Shown here piece after piece: positions 1 to 5,220 of a DNA stretch of 5,220 nt. Origin of the DNA: Prolixibacteraceae bacterium (GTDB taxonomy: Bacteria; Bacteroidota; Bacteroidia; Bacteroidales; Prolixibacteraceae). The position numbers and the translations under genes were made by a program. The notes below the pieces were generated by a model. The model ran no database searches and was not told where the DNA came from. It saw only the letters and a program-made list of their open reading frames with translations. Position 1 is the stretch's first letter. Each line of letters begins with the position of its first letter. The stretch lies in assembly GCA_018399395.1 (NCBI GenBank), contig JAGYOI010000122.1:1-5220 (forward strand), read 5' to 3'.

Positions 1-84
1 CAAACAGCCACGTCCGGCTTCATCACAACCGGCTTCAATTGCCCCGGCTTTAAAAAATGGTTCAAGTTTATGTTTTATAGCCAT
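1..84 (-). CDS. rnhB: Ribonuclease HII, N-terminal 28 codons (runs off left edge)
   Basis: RNase HII cuts the RNA strand of RNA-DNA hybrids and starts removal of single ribonucleotides misincorporated into DNA; it acts in the cytoplasm. Only the first 28 residues are in the window. They end in AIEAGCDEAGRGCL, the family's first conserved block: D21 and E22 are the first two acidic metal ligands, and G24-R25-G26 is the GRG motif that recognises the ribonucleotide 2'-OH. The start is the ATG whose complement lies at 82-84. Its 20-residue lead into the motif is normal for the family, and a family member would be expected to continue for about 170 more residues to the left. The gene begins 7 bases after the glycosyltransferase stop on the same strand with no Shine-Dalgarno visible, so it is probably the next gene of that operon and may be translationally coupled. 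The motif is highly specific, so I am confident despite the short length. Confidence 0.9.
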   Translation of the reverse strand, partial: MAIKHKLEPFFKAGAIEAGCDEAGRGCL

Positions 85-91
85 TACCGAA

Positions 92-1216
92 TTATTTTGT
101 AGCACTCAATATCGAATTCCATACCTTTTCTGCCGTGAAATCCCAATTAAATTTTTCACGTTGCTTTTGACCTTTTTTTATAAGATTTGCCTTTGTTTCG
201 GGGTTGTTGGCAATTGTATAAAATGCCTTTGTTATGCTTTTGGTTGATGTTGGTTCGACATATAGCGCTGCCTCACCGGCAACTTCGGGGAGCGAGGCCG
301 TGTTTGAACAAATAACCGGCACATCGCAATGCATGGCTTCGATAACCGGTATGCCAAAACCTTCGGAGAACGAAGCCAGAACAAGAGCCTCGGCGCTCCC
401 TAAAACCATCTGCAGGGCATCGGTAGAGAGACGTCCGGTAAACACCAGGTCGTTTTTGTATTTCATCTTCCTAATGGTGTCGTTCAGGTACGATTTTCCC
501 CACATGGGGTCTCCCACGAATACAAATTTAAAGTTATGTCTGTCATTCGCTTTGAATGTTTCAAAAGCATCAAGCATCCCTTTTATGTTTTTTCGTGGGT
601 TGCGTGAACCAACATATATAAAGAATGGATTACCGTCCGTGAATTTTTTACGTATTTCGTGCTGTACATCTTTTGATGCAGGGGTGTAAACGCTGTTACA
701 TCCGTTGTGGGAAACATCAATTTTATCTGGTTCAATATTCAGGTTTCTGGCTATGTCGTTCTTGCTGTATTCCGATACGGTGACAATACGTTTTGCTTTT
801 TTGGCAAATTTTGGAAAATAATGTTGGTAATATTTCCGGTGCAGATAAGGAAAATCTTCAGGGCGGTGAATAAAGTTGATATCGTGTATCACATCTACTA
901 CCGGTACGTCTGTATTCAATGGCATCCACCCGTCGGGTGAAAAAAACACATCGGGCTTGTGTTTTTTTAAAAAGGCAGGAATATCAACATCGTAATGCCA
1001 TTTCCATAAAAACGGGTGCCTCGATGGCAGGGTGGTTTTTACCGGTGTTATATTGTCGGAATATATGAACGACTCATGCCATGGGCGGTCAAAAATGAAC
1101 AGGAACTCATGTTCAGGGTGTTGTTTGGTTATTCGCCGCAATGTTTCATGGGCAAACCAGCCAATTCCCTCAAGCTTGTCTTTTAATAAATGTTGAGTGT
1201 TTACAGCTATCTTCAT
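92..1216 (-). CDS. GT-B glycosyltransferase, GT4-like (glycosyltransferase family 1 domain)
   Basis: A 374-residue retaining-type glycosyltransferase, predicted to transfer a sugar from a nucleotide-sugar donor to a glycan or lipid acceptor at the cytoplasmic face of the membrane. Residues 1-190 form the acceptor-side Rossmann domain, with a glycine-bearing loop EGIGWFAHE at 16-24, VVDVIHDINF near 106-115 and VTVSEYSKNDI near 145-155. The donor domain starts at FFIYVGSRNPRKNIKG (198-213), whose R-K-N is the usual phosphate-contacting segment. It continues through FVFVGDP (231-237) and ends with the EX7E motif E285/E293 in SEGFGIPVIEAM. Length is normal for GT4 and no membrane segment or signal peptide is seen. 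The start MKIAVNTQHLL gives the first beta strand, as expected. There is no Shine-Dalgarno, only AT-rich sequence. It lies directly upstream of rnhB and diverges from the phosphatase gene. Donor and acceptor cannot be told from sequence; mannosyl- or other hexosyltransfer in surface polysaccharide or LPS synthesis is the usual role. Confidence 0.88.
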   Translation of the reverse strand: MKIAVNTQHLLKDKLEGIGWFAHETLRRITKQHPEHEFLFIFDRPWHESFIYSDNITPVKTTLPSRHPFLWKWHYDVDIPAFLKKHKPDVFFSPDGWMPLNTDVPVVDVIHDINFIHRPEDFPYLHRKYYQHYFPKFAKKAKRIVTVSEYSKNDIARNLNIEPDKIDVSHNGCNSVYTPASKDVQHEIRKKFTDGNPFFIYVGSRNPRKNIKGMLDAFETFKANDRHNFKFVFVGDPMWGKSYLNDTIRKMKYKNDLVFTGRLSTDALQMVLGSAEALVLASFSEGFGIPVIEAMHCDVPVICSNTASLPEVAGEAALYVEPTSTKSITKAFYTIANNPETKANLIKKGQKQREKFNWDFTAEKVWNSILSATK

Positions 1217-1358
1217 TAATGTTAAACTGTTTGTTTTGTGTTGGAATATGCGAATTTATTGAAAAATGACGGATATCTGTTAAAAGAAAGTAAATAAAGC
1301 CATGTTTAAAATGTTTGAGCGGGTTTTATAGATGGTGAATAATTTTATTTTTTTTTTT

Positions 1359-1388
1359 AAAAAGGGCTGTTTTTTCACTGTCCTTTTT
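1359..1388 (+). other. Weak hairpin and T-run in the divergent spacer before the phosphatase gene
   Basis: The spacer between the glycosyltransferase and phosphatase starts is 198 bases. It contains an uninterrupted run of 11 T at 1348-1358. Next comes AAAAAGGGC (1359-1367), which can pair with GTCCTTTTT (1380-1388): nine pairs, one of them G-U, with a 12-base loop. The 3' arm merges into a run of seven T. On the plus strand this resembles a feeble terminator or leader hairpin 27 bases before the phosphatase ATG, but the stem is mostly A-T. The nearest -7-like sequence is TTATTTTG at 1389-1396, one base off TAnnTTTG, with no good -33 partner. No minus-strand -7 box (CAAAnnTA on the plus strand) occurs here, so I cannot place the glycosyltransferase promoter. 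Confidence 0.25.
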
Positions 1389-1414
1389 TTATTTTGCAGT
1401 CTTTATAAAATGAT

Positions 1415-2329
1415 ATGTACGATATAATTGGCGATTTACACGGGCATTACGATTTGTTGGTAAAACTTCTCGATAAAATGGGATACGAACCAGATGATAA
1501 GTCGTTTAAGCATCCCTTACGGAAAGTGATATTCGCAGGCGATTTCATAAACCGTGGCCCCAAAATCAGGGCAACGGTTCGTTTAGTGAAACAAATGGTT
1601 GAGTCGGGCAATGCGCACGCTGTTATTGGTAATCATGAATTGAATGCCATCTTGTATTCTACCATCGATAAATCCGGAAAATCGTTACGCAAACATTTAC
1701 CGAAGTATAAACTGCCTTTAATGAAAACGCTCGACGAGTATAAAAAACATACCGACGAGTTTAAAGAAACCATACAATGGTTCAGGCATTTACCACTGTA
1801 TCTCGATCTTGGCGACCTTCGCGTGGTTCATGGTGGCTGGAATAAACAACATATCAAGACATTTGAAGATCATTTAAATGGCGAGTCTAAGCTAAAGAAA
1901 AGCTTGCTGAAAGAATACTTAGCCGGGAATGTGTTAACAGAAGCTATGGATGGGTTGTTGAAAGGAAAAGAGTTTAAACTTCCTTCCGATTTGCTCTTGA
2001 AAGATAATAAGGGCATCGTCCGACGAAATTTCAGGATGAAATGGTGGGATGAGCCTGAAGGAAAAACGTTTAATGATATTGCATTTGGCAATCGCTTCAG
2101 CCTCCCCGAATATACCATTCCATCAGAGCTTCTGCCTGATGTTACGCCTTATAGTGCCGATGATCCACCGGTTTTTATGGGCCACTATTGCCTTGAGCAG
2201 CGGGCTGAAATTTTCCAGGGCAATATTTGCTGCATCGATAGCTGCGTGGTGCGGAGTCAGGTGCTTTCTGCTTACCGGTGGGATGGAGAAAATAAACTCG
2301 ATGAATCAAAACTTATTCAATCCGATTAG
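1415..2329 (+). CDS. PPP-family metallophosphoesterase (serine/threonine phosphatase-like)
   Basis: A 304-residue cytoplasmic calcineurin-like phosphoesterase of the PPP type, a family that includes bacterial Ser/Thr protein phosphatases and diadenosine tetraphosphatases. The family signatures appear in order: GDLHGH at 6-11 (D7 and H9 as metal ligands), GDFINRGP at 42-49 (D43 bridging metal ligand, R47 phosphate contact), GNHE at 72-75, HGG at 139-141, and a late GHYC at 256-259 giving the last His ligand. The second motif normally reads GDxxDRG; here the second Asp is Asn46, encoded by AAC. In PP1 the equivalent Asp95 pairs with the catalytic His of GNHE (here H74). The protein starts one residue before the first beta strand, typical of this group. 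The closing segment CCIDSCVVRSQVLSAYRWDG is also a family feature. The ATG at 1415 is preferred; an overlapping ATG at 1410 opens only a five-codon frame. It may be monocistronic: 163 bases separate it from the next gene. The substrate is unknown. Confidence 0.85.
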   Translation: MYDIIGDLHGHYDLLVKLLDKMGYEPDDKSFKHPLRKVIFAGDFINRGPKIRATVRLVKQMVESGNAHAVIGNHELNAILYSTIDKSGKSLRKHLPKYKLPLMKTLDEYKKHTDEFKETIQWFRHLPLYLDLGDLRVVHGGWNKQHIKTFEDHLNGESKLKKSLLKEYLAGNVLTEAMDGLLKGKEFKLPSDLLLKDNKGIVRRNFRMKWWDEPEGKTFNDIAFGNRFSLPEYTIPSELLPDVTPYSADDPPVFMGHYCLEQRAEIFQGNICCIDSCVVRSQVLSAYRWDGENKLDESKLIQSD

Positions 2330-2332
2330 TTG

Positions 2333-2348
2333 CATGTTGTAAAACATG
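2333..2348. repeat. Short inverted repeat just after the phosphatase stop
   Basis: CATGTT (2333-2338) and AACATG (2343-2348) form a perfect six-base inverted repeat around a four-base loop, starting four bases after the TAG stop. The right arm is also part of a ten-base perfect palindrome, AAACATGTTT (2342-2351). Only three T follow (TTTAACG), so it is a poor intrinsic terminator. It may instead belong to the regulatory dyad cluster in front of the glucoamylase gene. Confidence 0.3.
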
Positions 2349-2351
2349 TTT

Positions 2352-2369
2352 AACGAAAACGTTTGCGGT
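2352..2369. promoter_or_regulatory. Putative LacI/GalR-family operator upstream of the GH15 gene
   Basis: The 18 bases AACGAAAACGTTTGCGGT are an imperfect palindrome centred on the CG at 2360/2361. Seven of nine arm positions are symmetric, with a perfect core AAACGTTT. A central CG flanked by A-rich and T-rich half sites is the typical form of LacI/GalR-family operators. The half site CGTTTGC (2360-2366) recurs as a direct repeat at 2372-2378, 12 bases on and on about the same helical face. LacI-family regulators control sugar-utilisation genes widely, including maltodextrin genes in some Bacteroidota, so this fits control of the glucoamylase 124 bases downstream. No regulator gene is in the window; the assignment is inferred from symmetry and position. 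Confidence 0.4.
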
Positions 2370-2412
2370 GTCGTTTGCATTGATTTTTTGCTCTTCTAAC
2401 AACATCCCTTTC

Positions 2413-2433
2413 CCATTTTATGTATTAAAATGG
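2413..2433. repeat. Perfect 8-base inverted repeat in the GH15 leader/spacer
   Basis: CCATTTTA (2413-2420) and TAAAATGG (2426-2433) are exact reverse complements separated by TGTAT. It could form a small hairpin or act as a protein-binding dyad. No T-run follows (the next bases are CTTAAATTG), so it does not look like an intrinsic terminator for the phosphatase gene. It lies 59 bases before the glucoamylase ATG, so it may be in that gene's 5' untranslated region or near its promoter. No convincing TAnnTTTG box was found in this spacer. Confidence 0.45.
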
Positions 2434-2492
2434 CTTAAATTGTAGCCGTTTCCCCTTTTTTGTTGAATGGGTTAATTTAAAATCGGATAAAA

Positions 2493-4892
2493 ATGATCAT
2501 CTACAGTAAAATTAAGTTTTGGGTAATTGCATTCTTATTGTTAGTTCTGGCTTCTTCATGTTCTCGTCCCTGGGAAAAAGAAATCATAGCTCCCGGAGCC
2601 CCCGGAAATGCATCGGTTTGGTCATACAGCGGTAAAACCGGTATTGGTACATCTTATGAAATGTATCAAAATAAAGAATTCTCTGATAAGAGTGAAACCG
2701 GCACGGTCTCAAAAGTTTGGTTCTCACTGGCAAACGGTGTGCTTACCGAAACTATGTACGGGTTAATTCACGAAGCACAATTAAAAGAACTACAGTTTAT
2801 TGTTGTTGGTGATGGTTTTGTTGATTACGAATCGACTGATACGAACAGTGAAATTAGTTATTTACATACCGATGAAGAAGGTCGTCCTTTATCGTTGGCA
2901 TACCGGGTTGTTAATACTGACATCGAAGGCAAGTATTCCATTGAAAAACATTTTTTTACCGATCCCGACGGGCAATCTCTTTATATGCGGGTGTTATTTA
3001 ATGCTAAAGAAAAAGGGATTACACCATATCTGTATGCTAATCCGCATGTAAACAATACCGGGAATGGTGATTATGCCAAAATTGGCCGTAAATCGCTTAT
3101 TGCATGGGATGGAGATACTTACATGACGATATTAAGTGACGAAAGGTTTGAAAAATCATCGGTTGGTTTTGTCGGTGTTTCTGACGGGTTGGATCAGATT
3201 AATGAAACCGGAAAACTTGAATATTTTCATACAACTACCGGAGATACGGCCGGAAATGTTGCTTTAATGGCACAGTTAGATGAAGCCGGGGGTTCAGATA
3301 CATACGATTTTGTAATAGGTTTTGGGCAATCGGAAGAATCGAGCATGCAGCAAGCAAAGAATACAATGCGAAAAGGATACGATGATGTTTTGGCACATTA
3401 CAATGGCGAAGGAGAAATGATTGGCTGGGAAGATTACCTGGGGGCACTCCCAAATCTCGAACAATTATCAACCACATCAACCGATAACGGAAAGTTGCTT
3501 CATGCCAGTGCATTGGTTTTAAAGGCACAGGAAGATAAAACCCATGCAGGCGCATTAATTGCATCGTTGTCGAACCCTTGGGGGGAAACCGCTTCAGCCG
3601 AAGATCCCGCTACCGGATATAAAGGCGTATGGCCACGCGATTTTTATCAATGTGCCATGGCATTTATGGCCTTGGGTGATTATGAAACACCACTTGTAGC
3701 CTTTGAATATTTGCCGAAAGTACAGGTTAAACCTTCAACTCCCGGGAATAAAGGGGCAAGCGGATGGTTTATGCAAAAAACACATGTTGATGGTGAAATA
3801 GAGTGGGTTGCGGTACAGCTCGACCAAACAGCTATGCCCATTATGTTGGGATGGAAACTTCATGAACAGGGTATTTTAAGCCGCGACGAAGCTGTTGAGT
3901 GGTACCATACGATGCTTAAGCCGGCTGCCGATTTTCTGGTTGAAGGTGGTAAGGTTGATCTCGATTGGAATACAACGACCATTAATCCGCCAGCAACACA
4001 GCAGGAGCGATGGGAAGAGCAGCACGGGTATTCGCCATCAACCATGGCAGCTACAGTGTCAGGTTTGGTTTGTGCTGCCGATTTTGCCGAATGGGCTGGT
4101 GATGACGATTCACGTGATAAATATCTTGAAACCGCCGATGCTTATGAGTCGATGATAGAACCTACTACTTTTACAACGTCAGGGGCGCTTAACGATGGTG
4201 AATATCAGGATGGTAAATATTTTATTCGTATTTCAAGAAATAAAAACCCGAATGATGGTGAACCTATTGGAGATAACAATGGTAGAAAGGGGCTGAACGA
4301 AACCAAAATCCTTGATGGTGGTTTTCTCGAACTGGTTCGTTATGGTGTGCGCGATGCAAATAATGCATCGGTTGTTGCTTCACTTCCAGAGCTCGACGAC
4401 ACATCGCTTAAGCATGCTTTACGGGTTAAGTACCTTTTTACTTTTGAAAACGATAATAATGTATATCCCGGATGGCGCCGTTACGGCAATGATGGTTACG
4501 GTGAAGATACAGCCGATGGATCGAATTATGGTGAAATGACCCCAACGCAAAGGGGAAGGGTATGGCCTTTCTTTACCGGAGAACGCGGGCATTATGAGCT
4601 GGCAAAACAATTAAAAAGTAATCATGCCGATACTGATCATTTAAGAAACACCTATGTTAAAGCCATGGAATATTTTGCCAATAAGGGTCTGATGTTGCCC
4701 GAGCAGGTTTGGGACGGTGTTGGAGTTGCACCTGCCGGTTACGAAACAGGTGAAGGTACAAATTCAGCCACTCCATTAGCGTGGACCCATGCAGAATACG
4801 TGAAATTGCTACGCTCGATAAGCGACAATGCGGTTTGGGATAATTACCCGAATGTAAGTAAACGCTACTCAGGGTCAGGTAGGGGTGAATGA
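2493..4892 (+). CDS. GH15 glucoamylase-like glucan 1,4-alpha-glucosidase, predicted lipoprotein
   Basis: A 799-residue exo-acting glycoside hydrolase that would release beta-glucose from non-reducing ends of starch, maltodextrins or related alpha-glucans. Residues 1-23 are a lipoprotein signal (K6/K9, then hydrophobic WVIAFLLLVLA, then SSC), with C23 the likely lipidated Cys. The enzyme is therefore probably anchored in the outer membrane, facing the periplasm or outside. Residues about 30-305 fit the beta-sandwich N-domain of bacterial glucoamylases and glucodextranases, and about 320-785 the (alpha/alpha)6 barrel. Barrel motifs are GVWPRDFYQCAM (378-389), ERWEEQHGYSPST (505-517), GFLELVRYGVR (610-620), WPFFTGERGHYEL (691-703) and LPEQVWD (735-741). 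By comparison with known GH15 enzymes, E508 is the general acid and E737 the general base, so it should be active. The ATG at 2493 follows A-rich sequence and begins a complete signal peptide. No CBM or SusC/SusD pair is visible. Glucodextranase or other alpha-glucan specificity remains possible. Confidence 0.9.
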   Translation: MIIYSKIKFWVIAFLLLVLASSCSRPWEKEIIAPGAPGNASVWSYSGKTGIGTSYEMYQNKEFSDKSETGTVSKVWFSLANGVLTETMYGLIHEAQLKELQFIVVGDGFVDYESTDTNSEISYLHTDEEGRPLSLAYRVVNTDIEGKYSIEKHFFTDPDGQSLYMRVLFNAKEKGITPYLYANPHVNNTGNGDYAKIGRKSLIAWDGDTYMTILSDERFEKSSVGFVGVSDGLDQINETGKLEYFHTTTGDTAGNVALMAQLDEAGGSDTYDFVIGFGQSEESSMQQAKNTMRKGYDDVLAHYNGEGEMIGWEDYLGALPNLEQLSTTSTDNGKLLHASALVLKAQEDKTHAGALIASLSNPWGETASAEDPATGYKGVWPRDFYQCAMAFMALGDYETPLVAFEYLPKVQVKPSTPGNKGASGWFMQKTHVDGEIEWVAVQLDQTAMPIMLGWKLHEQGILSRDEAVEWYHTMLKPAADFLVEGGKVDLDWNTTTINPPATQQERWEEQHGYSPSTMAATVSGLVCAADFAEWAGDDDSRDKYLETADAYESMIEPTTFTTSGALNDGEYQDGKYFIRISRNKNPNDGEPIGDNNGRKGLNETKILDGGFLELVRYGVRDANNASVVASLPELDDTSLKHALRVKYLFTFENDNNVYPGWRRYGNDGYGEDTADGSNYGEMTPTQRGRVWPFFTGERGHYELAKQLKSNHADTDHLRNTYVKAMEYFANKGLMLPEQVWDGVGVAPAGYETGEGTNSATPLAWTHAEYVKLLRSISDNAVWDNYPNVSKRYSGSGRGE

Positions 4893-4908
4893 TGTAAAAT
4901 GTAAAATG
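4893..4908. repeat. Short tandem heptamer TGTAAAA
   Basis: Directly after the glucoamylase stop, TGTAAAA occurs twice in tandem, followed by TG (16 bases, period 7). It is followed by three copies of TCAAT, at 4917-4921, 4926-4930 and 4934-4938, spaced 9 and 8 bases. The stretch looks like degenerate AT-rich intergenic repeat sequence. No function is evident, and no terminator for the glucoamylase gene is seen in this spacer. Confidence 0.4.
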
Positions 4909-4948
4909 CCAAATGGTCAATATTTTCAATTCTTCAATGAATTATTCT

Positions 4949-4956
4949 TATTTTTG
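4949..4956 (+). promoter_or_regulatory. Bacteroidota-type -7 promoter box
   Basis: TATTTTTG is a perfect match to the Bacteroidota primary-sigma -7 consensus TAnnTTTG. The -33 partner is weak: TTTTC at 4923-4927 sits at roughly the right distance but lacks the final G of TTTG. The predicted transcription start, about 7 bases downstream, leaves a leader of about 18 bases before the ATG at 4980. This supports a new transcription unit starting between the glucoamylase and the gene at the right edge. Confidence 0.5.
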
Positions 4957-4979
4957 GAATATAATAACAATAGTAAGCG

Positions 4980-5220
4980 ATGAAAGAAAACATTGACAAA
5001 CAACTTTTATGTACGGTATGTGGGCAAACCTATTGCCTTACCGACATATTGTTTACGTTTAATGAGATGTTGAAGGCATCCGGCAATTGGAATTTGATAT
5101 TGAAAACCGCAAGCTGTATGTTTTTCACTCTGGTGAAAATGAAGAAATCACAGAGCAATTGGAAAGCCTGAAACTTGGGGGCAATCCGGATACTGAAATT
5201 AGGGAAATAGATATATTATA
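4980..5220 (+). CDS. Probable cation transporter, HMA-like N-terminal part; 5' reading frame disrupted, runs off right edge
   Basis: From 5066 to the right edge one frame reads open for 51 codons. It includes EGIRQLEFDIENRKLYVFH (from 5072), then GENEEITEQLESLKLGG and EIREIDIL. I recognise this as the metal-binding-like N-terminal domain that precedes the membrane part of some Bacteroidota cation-diffusion-facilitator transporters; this is from memory, without a search. That frame has a TGA at 5063-5065 and no ATG. The ATG at 4980, placed well behind the promoter box, opens a different frame that ends at 5171 after 63 codons, and its second half is only a shadow of the recognised domain. The 92 bases between the ATG and the EGI codon are about the length expected for the domain's first strand and CP-type motif, but not a multiple of three. 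One or more indels there, real or from sequencing, would explain this. The usual Met-Asp-Cys-Pro motif is not readable in any frame, so this could be a pseudogene. Confidence 0.5.

Noticed and set aside
234..689. A 151-codon plus-strand open frame opposite the glycosyltransferase
   Set aside because: The minus-strand frame has a complete set of GT-B motifs including EX7E; the opposite frame shows no family features.
1348..1390. T-runs and hairpin as an intrinsic terminator in the divergent spacer
   Set aside because: No gene ends here, since both neighbours diverge, and the stem is A-T dominated; kept only as a low-confidence structural feature.
1870..2118. An 82-codon open frame on the minus strand inside the phosphatase gene
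   Set aside because: It lies antisense to a well-supported gene, has no recognisable motif, and is explained by codon composition of the opposite strand.
3235..3564. A 109-codon minus-strand open frame within the glucoamylase gene
   Set aside because: Fully antisense to the GH15 N-domain, with composition unlike a real protein; treated as a shadow frame.
4928..4943. AATTC and GAATT arms as a terminator after the glucoamylase
   Set aside because: The stem is only five bases, almost all A-T, and overlaps the likely promoter region of the next gene.
4980..5171. A 63-residue cysteine-containing small protein (CTVCGQTYC) starting at the ATG at 4980
   Set aside because: The CxxC spacing hints at a zinc site, but the second half of this frame overlaps a much more protein-like sequence in another frame, so as an independent small protein it is unlikely.

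Overview
The window looks like chromosomal DNA of a Bacteroidota bacterium, perhaps a marine or gut Marinilabiliales/Prolixibacteraceae-like lineage (the rank below phylum is a guess). The reasons are: AT-rich spacers; A-rich sequence with no clear Shine-Dalgarno before the start codons; a perfect Bacteroidota-type -7 box (TAnnTTTG) near the right end; and protein sequences (RNase HII N-terminus, PPP-type phosphatase, GH15 lipoprotein) that resemble Bacteroidota versions from memory. No search could be run.

Layout. Minus strand, 1-1216: a GT-B glycosyltransferase (92-1216) followed 7 bases later by the start of rnhB (RNase HII), which runs off the left edge after 28 codons. The two are probably co-transcribed. 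A 198-base divergent spacer (1217-1414) holds a run of 11 T and a weak hairpin. Plus strand: a PPP-family metallophosphoesterase (1415-2329), then a 163-base spacer with several small dyads, including a LacI/GalR-like pseudo-palindrome, then a GH15 glucoamylase lipoprotein (2493-4892). After an 87-base spacer with a good promoter match, the 5' part of a further gene begins at about 4980. Its last 50 or so codons in the window read clearly as an HMA-like N-terminal domain of a cation transporter, but the first 90 bases do not read in that frame.

How the genes fit together. There is no obvious single pathway. The GH15 enzyme would release glucose from maltodextrins in the periplasm or at the cell surface, and the dyad cluster upstream suggests sugar-dependent control. 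The glycosyltransferase probably builds a surface or exopolysaccharide glycan. RNase HII and the phosphatase are housekeeping or signalling functions.

I see no CRISPR array, mobile element, tRNA, rRNA or clear new defence system. The points most worth a second look are the frame break at the right end, the Asp-to-Asn change in the phosphatase active-site motif, and the putative operator in front of the glucoamylase.
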